Positions 35,500 to 45,061 of a DNA stretch of 64,000 nt are shown in pieces. Positions within the stretch are counted from its first letter, which is position 1, and the number at the start of each line of letters is the position of its first letter. The translations under genes were made by a program, and so were the position numbers. The DNA comes from an uncultured Microcaldota archaeon. GTDB lineage: Archaea > Micrarchaeota > Micrarchaeia > Anstonellales > Bilamarchaeaceae. The notes beneath the pieces are model-generated. The model searched no databases, had not been told where the DNA came from, and saw nothing but the letters and a program-made list of their open reading frames with translations. Where the stretch lies: assembly GCA_903828955.1 (NCBI GenBank), contig CAIKOA010000030.1, positions 1-64,000 on the forward strand, in the 5' to 3' direction.

Positions 35500-37176
35500 A
35501 TGCTCACTGACATTATTCGTAAATATGCCTTGAAAAATCGAAAGGATTATGGGAAAACCAATGCTGGCGCCATAATTGGTAAAGTCATTGCGGAATATCC
35601 GGATTGCAAAAAGGACATGAAAACCGCAATGGCGGAAGCGAATAGGGTTTGCGCGGAAGTGAATTCCCTTCCCCCTGAAAAACTGGACGATGAGCTCTCT
35701 AAATATACATTTGCAGAGAAAAAAGAAGAGAGCAAGGAGATTGAAGTTGAAGGCGCGGAAGCTGGAAAAGTCGTCGTTAGATTCCCTCCCGAGCCCAATG
35801 GCTGGCCGCATATAGGGCACGCAAAAGCCTTCTGCCTTTCTGCGGAAATTGCGCGCAAGTATAAAGGAAAAACAATTCTCCGCTGGGACGACACGAATCC
35901 GGAGGCGGAAAAGGAGGAATTCGTGCATGCAATCCGCGACGGAATAAAATGGCTGGGTTTGCACTGGGATTCCGAAACTTATTGCAGCGACCACATGGGC
36001 GAAATGTACAAGCTCTGCGAGAAACTGCTTTCCCAAGGGGATGCTTACGGATGCACCTGCACCCAGGACGAGATTGCAAAAACAAGGGAAGAGAAAAAAA
36101 GGTGCGCCTGCGGCTCAAAAACCCCAAAAGAGAATTTGGAATTCTGGAAGAAAATGCTCTCGGATATGCGTGAAGGAGGGGGAACAATCCGCCTCAAAGG
36201 CGACATGGCCTCCGAAAATACGGTTATGCGCGACCCGACGCTTTTCCGCATAATCACCGCCCCGCACATAAAGCAGGGGACAAAATACAGGGTTTGGCCC
36301 ACTTACGATTTCCAGGGCGCAGTGATGGATTCAATTCTTGGAATTACCCACCCGATCCGCTCAAAGGAATACGAGCTCCGCGATGAGCTTTACATATTCC
36401 TTCTTAAAAAATTGAATTTAAGAATTCCGAAAATGCTCACAATTTCGCGCCTCACACTCAAGAATGCGCCGGTTTCGAAAAGGCTTCTGCGCCCGCTTGT
36501 GGAAAGCGGGGATTTGCTCGGCTGGGACGACCCGCGCCTCCCAACTTTAATGGGATTGAAGAGGAGGGGAATTCTTCCGGAAGCAATCCGCACCTTTGTG
36601 CTTTCTTTTGGCCTTTCCAAAGTGGAGAGCGAGCCGGGATGGGAAATTCTCCTTTCGGAAAACCGTAAATTATTGGATCCGGTTGCAGACCATTATTTCT
36701 TCGTTCCGAATCCGGTGAAATTAGTGGTGAAGGGAGCGCCTGAAAAAGAAGCGCACCTGAAAATGCACCCTAAAAAAGAGGGAGTCAGGACATACAAGAC
36801 CCACGGCACCTTCTACATTCCGCATGACGATTTGAAGGAATTGAAGGCAGGGGAGGTTTTCCGCCTCAAGGATTTATACAATGTGAAAATTGTGAAAAAA
36901 TCTTCCAAGGAAATTCAGGGGGAATTTGCGGGGGAAGAGATGGTCCCCGGAAAAAAGCTCCAGTGGGTAACTGACGAGCACCTTGAATGCGAGGTCTGGA
37001 AGATAGGCGATTTGCTGAAAGATGAGAAGTTCAACCCGGAAAGCCTGGTTAAGCAAAAGGGATACTGCGAAAAAGCGGTTGAAAAATTGAAGGAAGGGGA
37101 AACAATCCAGTTCGAAAGATATGGATTCTGCAGATTGGATTCCAAAGCGCCCCTTCTTTTCATCCATTCGTGCTGA
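35500..37176 (+). CDS. gltX: Glutamyl-tRNA synthetase (archaeal type)
   Basis: RFPPEPNGWPHIGHAKAF, LRWDDTNPEAE, GLKRRGILPEAIR. Confidence 0.95.
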   Translation: MLTDIIRKYALKNRKDYGKTNAGAIIGKVIAEYPDCKKDMKTAMAEANRVCAEVNSLPPEKLDDELSKYTFAEKKEESKEIEVEGAEAGKVVVRFPPEPNGWPHIGHAKAFCLSAEIARKYKGKTILRWDDTNPEAEKEEFVHAIRDGIKWLGLHWDSETYCSDHMGEMYKLCEKLLSQGDAYGCTCTQDEIAKTREEKKRCACGSKTPKENLEFWKKMLSDMREGGGTIRLKGDMASENTVMRDPTLFRIITAPHIKQGTKYRVWPTYDFQGAVMDSILGITHPIRSKEYELRDELYIFLLKKLNLRIPKMLTISRLTLKNAPVSKRLLRPLVESGDLLGWDDPRLPTLMGLKRRGILPEAIRTFVLSFGLSKVESEPGWEILLSENRKLLDPVADHYFFVPNPVKLVVKGAPEKEAHLKMHPKKEGVRTYKTHGTFYIPHDDLKELKAGEVFRLKDLYNVKIVKKSSKEIQGEFAGEEMVPGKKLQWVTDEHLECEVWKIGDLLKDEKFNPESLVKQKGYCEKAVEKLKEGETIQFERYGFCRLDSKAPLLFIHSC

Positions 37177-37769
37177 TAGATATGCCCACCTCCGCGCAGA
37201 AGAAACTGATTTATGCATTCGCAAAAAAGCGCGCGAGAAAGAATGATTTTTGCCACTCAATTTCGCACCTGGAGGAGACTGCGGGCCTTGCCATCATGCT
37301 CGCTAAAGCGGAGGGCGCGGATCCGGATTTGTGCTGGGCCGCCGCGATGCTCCACGATATTTGCAAGGCTGATGGCGGAAACCACGGAACAGAAGGCGCA
37401 ATAGAGGCAAGAAAATTTCTTCTGAAAATCGGGGTTGGGAAGAAAGAAGCGGATGCAATTTTTGATGCGGTCCACTTCCACAACAAGGAGTTCCGCGGAG
37501 GCCCTCTTTTGCGCCAAATCCTCTGGGATGCGGACAAATTGCAGATAATCGGCCCATACTATTTCCTGAAGAGGCACATTGCCTACTGGATTTGGAAAAA
37601 GGGGTTTTTGGATGGCGCCAATATTGCAATAAAAGAATACTATTTCTACGAAAAAAGGTTCAAGACAAAAACCGCAAAGAGAATTGTGAAATTGCACTCC
37701 AAACTGATGCACGCCTTCCTCTCCTCATTCAAAAACGAGCTCAAAAGGCGGGGTGAACTCCGTGCTTGA
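37170..37769 (+). CDS. HD-domain phosphohydrolase
   Basis: HSISHLEETAGLA...AAMLHDICKADGGNHGTEGA...HFHNKEF. Confidence 0.85.
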   Translation: MLIDMPTSAQKKLIYAFAKKRARKNDFCHSISHLEETAGLAIMLAKAEGADPDLCWAAAMLHDICKADGGNHGTEGAIEARKFLLKIGVGKKEADAIFDAVHFHNKEFRGGPLLRQILWDADKLQIIGPYYFLKRHIAYWIWKKGFLDGANIAIKEYYFYEKRFKTKTAKRIVKLHSKLMHAFLSSFKNELKRRGELRA

Positions 37770-39885
37770 GGAATATTCCCCAACAGAAGTAATAGAAAAA
37801 GCGAGGGAAGCCCAGTATGCAAACTATCCCCTTTCACCTACCGTAAAGAATGTTTTTGCAGACCGCGGAATAGTTTCCCTATATCGGCACCAGGCAGACG
37901 GAATAAAATACGTTGAAGAAGGCAAGAACATAGTGATTGTTGCGCCCACCGCCGGAGGAAAGAGCGAAGTTTTCATTGTTCCAGCAGTTGAAGCCGCATT
38001 TAAGGGAGAAAACACTCTCCTTCTTTACCCAACCAAGGCTCTTGCGCGCGACCAGCATTCCCGTTTTTCCGAGTTTGCGCTTTACGGAGTGCGCTGCGAA
38101 ATCTACGATGGGGACACCCCTCAGGGAAAAAGGGAGAAAATCCGCGAGCGCCCGCCCCAAATAATTATCTCCAATATGGACATGCTCCACTTCATTCTTC
38201 TGCACAACCGGCTTTTCTCCAAATTTTTCGAAAAGCTCAAGTACGTGGTTTTGGACGAAGTCCATATCTGCTCGGGGATTTTCGGCGCCCACTCCGCAAA
38301 CGTTCTCTGGAGGCTTAAGCGCCTAATGAAGAAAAAATACGGGCGCACCCTCCAATTCATCGCAACCTCCGCCACAATTGGAAACGCAAAGGATTTCTGC
38401 GAATCCCTCTGCGCTGAGAAATTCGAATTGGTTGAGGGGAATTCCTCTCCCCGCTCCGAATTCCACCACTTAATTGTTTCTCCTAACGAAAGTTATACAG
38501 TTGCCGCGCTCAGGATTGCGGAAGAAATCGGAAAGAAGGCGCTAATATTCGGAAATTCGCATTCGGTAGTTGAAAGAATGGGAGTGATGGGTTCGCGCAT
38601 GGACCTTCCGCTTGCAGTCTATAGGGCGGGATTAAGGCAGGAAGACCGCAGAAGAATTGAAGAGGAATTCAAGAAGGGAAAGACAAAATTCCTCGCAACC
38701 ACTTCCGCACTTGAATTAGGAATAGATATTGGGGATACGGACGTAGTAATCCTTGCAGGATTCCCCGGCACAATCACGCGCGTAAAGCAGAGAATAGGGA
38801 GATGCGGAAGGAAAGGAAAAGGATACGGGGTATTTGTCGCAAAGGAAAGCCCGCTCGACCAATACTATGTGGAAAATCCTAATGAATACTTATACGGAGA
38901 ACCGGAAAGCTGCTACGTAAACCCTGAAAATGAAAACGTCCGCAGATTGCACATACTTTCCGCGGCAAAAGACGCAATGATTTCCCCGGACGAATTGGAC
39001 GAAAAAACCCTTCATATGGTGCAGGGTCTTGAAGAAGAAGGCCTCATGAAGAAGTGGGGAAACCTCTATTGCATTACCAAAGAAGGGTCTAAGCGCGCCC
39101 GCCTGATTAATTTGAGAAGGGGCGGCGGCTCAATCCGCATCTTCAATACGGAAACCGAAAAGCAAATCGGAACCCGCGAGGTTTCCATGGGAATAAAGGA
39201 GCTCTTTGAAGGCGCAATCTACCTTCACGGAGGTCGCGCCTATTTCTCCCAGAAACTGGATTTAGAAAAGATGGAAGCCTGGGTTGAGCCGGTTGGCCAT
39301 CTTTCCGAGGAATACACTACCGCCTTAACCGAAAAGAGCGCAGAGGTGGTTGAGGAAAGGGCAACCCGCGAATGCCTGGGGCACAAGCTCTCTTTTGGAA
39401 AAGTGCACATTTCCGAAGAGGTTTACGGATTTACAATAAAGGATGTTTTCGGAGGAAATAGGTTGGGCGAGCACACTTTCGAAAAGCCCTACCTATTCGA
39501 ATACGATACTTATGCGCTCTGGATAGATTTGGAAGAGCTGGTTTACTCAATTCCAGAGTTTGGAGACGGATTGCATGCATTCGAGCACGTTTCCATAGGA
39601 ATGATGCCGGCAATCACGGGTGCGGACCCGAAAGAACTAGGCGGCCTCTCTTACCCGAGCGGAAGAATGTACGTATACGATTCAGTTGAAGATGGAAGCG
39701 GAGTTACGCAGGTAGTCTATAAGAAATTCGAATCCGTTACCCGCATGGCATTGAACAGGCTGGAAAAATGCGAATGCGAAAAGGGCTGCCCCAAATGCAT
39801 CCTTGACCCGATGTGCGGAAACGACAATAGGTTCCTGAATAAAGAGAGCGCGAAACTGATTGCTGAAAAATTGCTTAAAGAGTAG
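37753..39885 (+). CDS. DExH helicase with C-terminal DUF1998-like Cys motif (Hrq1-like)
   Basis: VAPTAGGKSEVF, LDEVH, ATSATIG, QRIGRCGRKGKGYG, CECEKGCPKCILDPMCGN. Confidence 0.9.
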   Translation: MNSVLEEYSPTEVIEKAREAQYANYPLSPTVKNVFADRGIVSLYRHQADGIKYVEEGKNIVIVAPTAGGKSEVFIVPAVEAAFKGENTLLLYPTKALARDQHSRFSEFALYGVRCEIYDGDTPQGKREKIRERPPQIIISNMDMLHFILLHNRLFSKFFEKLKYVVLDEVHICSGIFGAHSANVLWRLKRLMKKKYGRTLQFIATSATIGNAKDFCESLCAEKFELVEGNSSPRSEFHHLIVSPNESYTVAALRIAEEIGKKALIFGNSHSVVERMGVMGSRMDLPLAVYRAGLRQEDRRRIEEEFKKGKTKFLATTSALELGIDIGDTDVVILAGFPGTITRVKQRIGRCGRKGKGYGVFVAKESPLDQYYVENPNEYLYGEPESCYVNPENENVRRLHILSAAKDAMISPDELDEKTLHMVQGLEEEGLMKKWGNLYCITKEGSKRARLINLRRGGGSIRIFNTETEKQIGTREVSMGIKELFEGAIYLHGGRAYFSQKLDLEKMEAWVEPVGHLSEEYTTALTEKSAEVVEERATRECLGHKLSFGKVHISEEVYGFTIKDVFGGNRLGEHTFEKPYLFEYDTYALWIDLEELVYSIPEFGDGLHAFEHVSIGMMPAITGADPKELGGLSYPSGRMYVYDSVEDGSGVTQVVYKKFESVTRMALNRLEKCECEKGCPKCILDPMCGNDNRFLNKESAKLIAEKLLKE

Positions 39886-40372
39886 TTTCCTCTCCGCCTT
39901 CTTTCGGTTTATTTTCCTTTTTCTTCTGCTCTTCCACGTCCGGCCTTCTTCCGCCAATGCTTCCAAGCCTGCTCATCCGGTCATACATCTCAGGAGGCTT
40001 CTCTTCCCCCCTTGGCCTGTTCTCAGGTTTTTCCCGGTGATACTCTCCGGTGGGGGCCTCCCCCTCCATAACGGCCCTCAATATCTCCGATTGTTCATGG
40101 ATCCTTTGCGCACGGCTTATTTTCGCTTCTCCGGGCTTGTCTTTCAGTTGCGCAACCTTCAGCGGCTCAGCCGGTTTTTCCTCCGCGGGCTTTACTTTTG
40201 GGAGTTCGAGCTTTGGCACGTCCTGCAGCCTGCTCTGCTCGGCGCTTTCATACGGGTTTGCGGGCAATTGCGCAGGCTTAGGCAAAAAAGGATTGGGAAG
40301 GGGCTCCAGGGGCTTTTGGGCAGGCTGAACCTGCCCGGATTTATTCTTTGCCGCCTCTGAAGTGCTCTGCAT
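39875..40372 (-). CDS. Pro/Lys/Glu-rich low-complexity protein
   Basis: 165-aa ORF; coding support only from context. Confidence 0.5.
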   Translation of the reverse strand: MQSTSEAAKNKSGQVQPAQKPLEPLPNPFLPKPAQLPANPYESAEQSRLQDVPKLELPKVKPAEEKPAEPLKVAQLKDKPGEAKISRAQRIHEQSEILRAVMEGEAPTGEYHREKPENRPRGEEKPPEMYDRMSRLGSIGGRRPDVEEQKKKENKPKEGGEETTL

Positions 40373-40424
40373 AGTAATATTTTTCAGCGCAAATATAAAA
40401 ATAGGATGTGTGGGCCCGGAGAGG

Positions 40425-41051
40425 CTATTCGAATTTTGTGTAGATATCCCTCTGTTTGGGCTTCAAAGGAGCTACCTTCCCGTCAAAATCTACGACGTCT
40501 ATGTCCCGTCTAACTGGCCTGGTTATCATTATGCTTGCCTCGTTGCTTTCCAGGTTTATTGCGACCTCTTCGAAACGGTATGCAGGGTATTTCTTCTCCA
40601 AAGCTTCAACATCCATGCCCTTTGGCATTGGAAGGGTGATCTTGGTAAGCGTTCCCTCCCCAAGCGCTTTTTCGGTCTGTTTCCAGAGCATTCCTACAGT
40701 ATTGGCCCGGGTTTGCTCCAGGTTCGCCACATATTTGGAGAACTCCTTTGCCTCGCCGCTAAAAGAGAGCCTGAAATTTCCCTCGAGCTTTTTCAACTCG
40801 GCTATCCCAGAATCCAGGTTTTTTATTACTTCAAGAAGGACATCCCTGTATTTTTCAGCGGCTTCCGCCCGATCTTTAGGGCCCTTGAACTCGTTATCCA
40901 TAATATTTCCATATTTTTTCGCATCGTTCGCGAGCTGGTCGTATTTTGAAGAAAAGTCCCCTGTAACATTGTAATTGATCCATTCCTTTGCCTGGGGGCT
41001 GAGCCCATGAGTTATTTCCGCCTTCCCTTTCTCCGCCATCCCTTTCACCAC
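40425..41051 (-). CDS. Hypothetical helical protein
   Basis: 208-aa ORF, coding-like composition. Confidence 0.6.
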   Translation of the reverse strand: MVKGMAEKGKAEITHGLSPQAKEWINYNVTGDFSSKYDQLANDAKKYGNIMDNEFKGPKDRAEAAEKYRDVLLEVIKNLDSGIAELKKLEGNFRLSFSGEAKEFSKYVANLEQTRANTVGMLWKQTEKALGEGTLTKITLPMPKGMDVEALEKKYPAYRFEEVAINLESNEASIMITRPVRRDIDVVDFDGKVAPLKPKQRDIYTKFE

Positions 41052-41077
41052 TTATATTTCTCAAAACGAATTTTTAA

Positions 41078-41527
41078 TCATATTAGTTCAATCAAATCCT
41101 TCCCGTACAGTTCGGCTTTCTCCCAGGAAATTGAATAGCTCTTCTCGTTCCTGTTGAAAAATGCAAGCGGGACGAATTTCCACCGGTATTCCATCCCCAC
41201 TCCGCTTCTGCGCACGGATTCCGCAGACTCCTTGTCCGCCCCTTCCTCCAGTTTCTGCTTCTTCCTTCTCCATGCGACAAAGGTCTCTATTCCGGTGACC
41301 GAATGCCATTGCAATAGATTCTCGAACTGGTCCCTGTCCAGGGAAAGGTTTTCGGTCTCGTGGGCTTTCGCCTCAATCACATACTGCCGGATTCCCTTGA
41401 ATGCGAGCAGATCCGGGCTAAGCCCGGAAACTCCGCTTCCTGCCCCGCGCATGCACATGAAGCCGTGCTCGGTAAAATATTTGATTAGTTCCCGCTCCGC
41501 ACGCGCGCCCTTCTGGTAGGTCCTCAC
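41078..41527 (-). CDS. hjc: Holliday junction resolvase Hjc
   Basis: KGARAERELIKYFTEHGFMCMRGAGSG...SPDLLAFKG...VIEAKAHE. Confidence 0.92.
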   Translation of the reverse strand: MRTYQKGARAERELIKYFTEHGFMCMRGAGSGVSGLSPDLLAFKGIRQYVIEAKAHETENLSLDRDQFENLLQWHSVTGIETFVAWRRKKQKLEEGADKESAESVRRSGVGMEYRWKFVPLAFFNRNEKSYSISWEKAELYGKDLIELI

Positions 41528-41925
41528 TATTTCACCCGGAGAATCCCTTTATTCGCGTCCACTTCGACTAAATCTCCATCCTTAAGAATTGAGAAAACAT
41601 CCACATCCAGTTTATCCAGCATGGGAATTTCCGAAATGATTGCGCCCACCGCAATAATTGTTTCCGCTTCCTGATTGATTATCGCAACCGGGGCAACCCC
41701 GTTCTGCTTCATTTCCAGAATTACATAAGAGCCTACGGTGGAGCCCTTTCCGCGGGGAAAAACGAGCACCTTGCCCGCAAGGGATTTCCCTTCCAGAGGG
41801 TGCCCCTTCTCAACAACAATTCCGGTTTTTGGGTTCACATTCCCTAAGAAGGAGAGAGGCTCCCTGCTAAGGAGAACTTCGCCTCTTGCATGGCCCTTGG
41901 AGATTACGCGCCCGATTATTTCCAT
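41527..41925 (-). CDS. AcnX small subunit (DUF126 swivel; phosphomevalonate dehydratase small subunit)
   Basis: GRVISKGHARGEVLLS...PLSFLGNVNPKTGIV...GHPLEGKSLAGKVLVFPRGKGSTVGSYVI. Confidence 0.9.
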   Translation of the reverse strand: MEIIGRVISKGHARGEVLLSREPLSFLGNVNPKTGIVVEKGHPLEGKSLAGKVLVFPRGKGSTVGSYVILEMKQNGVAPVAIINQEAETIIAVGAIISEIPMLDKLDVDVFSILKDGDLVEVDANKGILRVK

Positions 41926-43124
41926 AAAATTTCCTCTATTTTTCCAAACAATAATTTCTGCTGGCACATCGTAGGTAAGTACACAGCCGCCTTCCCGGAA
42001 TCCACCGCGGTCCGCTTATACCCCATCCTTTCCAATGGAGCAACAACCATGCAGGTGTCCGCAACCAGCTTCCCGCCATTTTTCTCAATTTTTTGCGCAA
42101 GCCCCATCTCCTGCGCCTTGATTTTTATTTCGCGCGCAACGCAAATCCAGAGAGTTTTCTTAACCGGTTTCTTCTCCAGAAGCTGCGAAATCTCCACAAG
42201 TTCCGAAATCGATGCGTGCGGGCAGCCCAAAGTAATTATGTCCGCAGTATCCACCTCATTCAAAGCCTTCTTCGCCTTATCCATTTCCTTCTGGGTAATC
42301 GTAATCTGCTCCGCATCCTTAGAGACCCTCCACTCAGGAGTGAACTTTTCCACAAAGTAGAGCGGAACCGAACCCGAAGCCGCCATCGCAGCGCCCAAAT
42401 ATTTCAAATCATTTTCATTCGGGCGGGCTCCGGGGAAAGTTTTGAATGCGGGAATCCCTCCATTTGATTTCTTCCCAACAATCAATCCAAGAAGCCCGAA
42501 ATCCGACCTATTCGTAAGTTTCGCATCCACCTTTACAATCAGGTTTGCAACCCTGTTCTCATCCAAATGTAATCCATAATAGGGAGTAACCCCGCAAATC
42601 GCTGCGCAGAGCGCGGAAGGCCCGCCTTCCCTGTTCGTTTTCGCCCCAAGGACCGAATTCGCAAAAGAGATTGCCGAGCTTTCGCTCCACGCAATGTGCT
42701 CCCCGACTTTCGGCTTAATTCCAATTAAATACGGAGTGCAGGTGCAGCTCATCTTTATTCCCATTGTTGCGTACGCATCCAGGATTTCCATCTGCTTAAT
42801 TGCAAAATCCTGCGGAATTCCCAGGGCTTCCCATTGCTCGATGTCCATTCCCGCAGGATTCAGGAAAGAGGGGATTTCCACCTTCGCCCCGAGTGCGGCC
42901 ATGTGCTTCAGGTAGCCAAGGCCCGCATCCCCGATTGTCTTATAGGAAACTCCCGCAATCTGCGCAGAAGTAACCGGAATCATCTTATTAGCCCCATAGA
43001 TTTTGCCGAGGGCCACAAGGATTTCCATCGCCTTCTGCTTGCCCTGGCCCATCTCTCCATTGAGCATCAGTTGTTCATTAGTAGTGAGTTCCAATCTCTG
43101 CACCTTAAGCCGTATTCTCTGCAC
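41916..43124 (-). CDS. AcnX catalytic subunit (phosphomevalonate dehydratase large subunit)
   Basis: SAQIAGVSYKTIGDAGLGYL, AWSESSAISFANSVLGAKTNREGGPSALCAAI, CPHASISEL. Confidence 0.9.
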   Translation of the reverse strand: MQRIRLKVQRLELTTNEQLMLNGEMGQGKQKAMEILVALGKIYGANKMIPVTSAQIAGVSYKTIGDAGLGYLKHMAALGAKVEIPSFLNPAGMDIEQWEALGIPQDFAIKQMEILDAYATMGIKMSCTCTPYLIGIKPKVGEHIAWSESSAISFANSVLGAKTNREGGPSALCAAICGVTPYYGLHLDENRVANLIVKVDAKLTNRSDFGLLGLIVGKKSNGGIPAFKTFPGARPNENDLKYLGAAMAASGSVPLYFVEKFTPEWRVSKDAEQITITQKEMDKAKKALNEVDTADIITLGCPHASISELVEISQLLEKKPVKKTLWICVAREIKIKAQEMGLAQKIEKNGGKLVADTCMVVAPLERMGYKRTAVDSGKAAVYLPTMCQQKLLFGKIEEILWK

Positions 43125-43173
43125 CCTAATTTAATGTTTTCTTTTCCCGAAATTTAAAGGGGAAGAACATCGC

Positions 43174-43184
43174 TTTTTATATAT
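43174..43184 (+). promoter_or_regulatory. Candidate TATA box (TTTTTATATA) upstream of the sigma-like operon
   Basis: A/T-rich TATA-like string in the divergent intergenic region ~95 nt before the ATG at 43277. Confidence 0.35.
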
Positions 43185-43276
43185 TTCGTGGTCAAATGAG
43201 TACATATAGTTATATTCTGAATCTGCCCAGCCCCATTGAAGGCAGAGGCCGAAAACAAATTGCCCAGTTGATATGA

Positions 43277-45061
43277 ATGGAAGCCATCAGCAGAGCCTTG
43301 GCTGAGATGCCCGTGCAAAAGGCAAAGCGGCGCATAGGCGCGCTAGCAATGCCGCTGCATGAACCCGCATTTCCATCCATAAACGACATACGGAGGGCGC
43401 AGCTGATCGAGCTTGCAAAAAACCCCCCGAAAAGGATGAAGTGGCTCCAATTAACGAACGAAGAGGCCCTTCTTCTCGCATTCCAGTTCAACAAGGAAAA
43501 CGGAATCTCCGCAAGGTCGCAGCTGGAAAAGAGCTACAACAGCCTCTACGAAACCCTCGCAAAGAGGGGCCTCATGGGCGAGTGCTTTGGAAAGCCCCTT
43601 GGCGAAATGTCCAGGAGGGGGCTGGTCGAGCTCGGAAAGCGGCTCATGGAGGAAAACGGGATAAAAAACAAAACCGAATTCGACAGGAAATTCGACCACC
43701 TCTCCCGCGTTCTCAAGGAGAAGGGCGCATTCAAGGAGCTCGGCTTCGAAGAGTTAAGGCGGAACTTCCACTCTATGGATGACTCCTCCCTGCTTGCGTA
43801 TGCAAGGAAAAGAATATGGGAAATCGGAGCCAAAAGCAGGGCAAGCCTCTCCGAAAAAGACCCCAAGCTCTACGAGGTGCTCCATTCCCGCAAGCTGATG
43901 GATTCGATTCATTTCAGCAAAGAACTCACCAGATGGGGAACGCTGGACGACGACCATTTTGCCGCGGAGATAAACAAGGCTGCGGAGCGCAAGCAGATTT
44001 TCACTTTTCGCGAACTCGAATTGCGCTCAAGGAAGGAATACAGTGCGGTTTTCAAGAGGATAGGGACATCCCCCGGGATAACGCAAAAGCTAAACCTCCT
44101 CTACAAAAGGACCATTCCCTCAATTTCCGATTCACAACTCAGGGAATGGATAGGAAAATTCGTAAGGAGGGACAGGGTGGAAACCCTGGAGGGCCTCCGC
44201 GCCTCCGCCCCGCTGGTTTTGAGTGAGATAAGGAGAAGGGGCTGGGAACCCATGGAGGAAATCTTCAATCACGCCCACTACCCTGTAAAGGAGACGAAGA
44301 GAACCAGCAGGGAAGCGGAAGCGATGCTGATGAGGAACCAGGACCTTGTCCGGCACATAATATTCAAAAGAAGCCTCCTCAAGCTTTGCGACTACGACAC
44401 CTCCGCGCAGATTGCGAGGTTTTCCATTTTCAAGAGCGCATTGCGCTGGGACGGGGATAACCTGGACCCGAATTTCAGGCCGTTTGCAATCATGAACAGC
44501 AAGGACACCTGGCGCGAAATCATCTTTGAGCTGGAAAACGTCCACATTCCCGTGCACATCCGTAGCCACGTCGCCAGGTTCCATCGCCTCAGTTCCGGTA
44601 AGCCGGACTTTTCTTTTGATGAATATGCAAAAAGGGAGGGGCTGCAGGGGGAAGCTGCGGAAAACATCAGGCATGCCATTCCTATGCACACTGGTTCCCT
44701 CAGAAACGCGCTTCCGCAGAAGAAAGGGGGCGAGGAGGCGACTCCGGAATACCAGGATGCTTTCTTCACCAGGCATGGCAGGCCTGCAGGCGCGCCCTTT
44801 GAGGCCGAAGAGCGCATATTCGGGGCAGAGCTTAAGCAGAAAGTCGGCAAGGCACTTGGCCGCCTTTCGGAGAGGCACAAGAGAATAATCACGATGCAAT
44901 TCGGGCTGGGCAGGTACAGGCGGCCGCATACCCTTGACGAAATCGGAAGCCAGATCGGGGTCAGCCGGGAAAGGGTAAGGCAGATTTCCGATAAAGTGTT
45001 GGGAAGGCTGAAGAGGGACCCCCTCGTTTCAACGCTTTTCAGGGAGATGGTGATAGAATGA
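43277..45061 (+). CDS. Sigma-70 family-like protein A: N-terminal ~50-aa repeats plus sigma regions 2-3-4
   Basis: Region 4: LSERHKRIITMQFGLGRYRRPHTLDEIGSQIGVSRERVRQISDKVLGRLKRDP; region 2/3: NQDLVRHII...FKSALRWD...FRPFAIMNSKDTWREIIFELENVHIPVHIRSHVARFHRL. Confidence 0.88.
   Translation: MEAISRALAEMPVQKAKRRIGALAMPLHEPAFPSINDIRRAQLIELAKNPPKRMKWLQLTNEEALLLAFQFNKENGISARSQLEKSYNSLYETLAKRGLMGECFGKPLGEMSRRGLVELGKRLMEENGIKNKTEFDRKFDHLSRVLKEKGAFKELGFEELRRNFHSMDDSSLLAYARKRIWEIGAKSRASLSEKDPKLYEVLHSRKLMDSIHFSKELTRWGTLDDDHFAAEINKAAERKQIFTFRELELRSRKEYSAVFKRIGTSPGITQKLNLLYKRTIPSISDSQLREWIGKFVRRDRVETLEGLRASAPLVLSEIRRRGWEPMEEIFNHAHYPVKETKRTSREAEAMLMRNQDLVRHIIFKRSLLKLCDYDTSAQIARFSIFKSALRWDGDNLDPNFRPFAIMNSKDTWREIIFELENVHIPVHIRSHVARFHRLSSGKPDFSFDEYAKREGLQGEAAENIRHAIPMHTGSLRNALPQKKGGEEATPEYQDAFFTRHGRPAGAPFEAEERIFGAELKQKVGKALGRLSERHKRIITMQFGLGRYRRPHTLDEIGSQIGVSRERVRQISDKVLGRLKRDPLVSTLFREMVIE

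Noticed and set aside
39875-40372. Considering the Pro-rich ORF as part of the giant-protein system
   Set aside because: Similarity is only compositional (Pro/Glu/Lys); no shared motif found, so kept only as a low-confidence CDS
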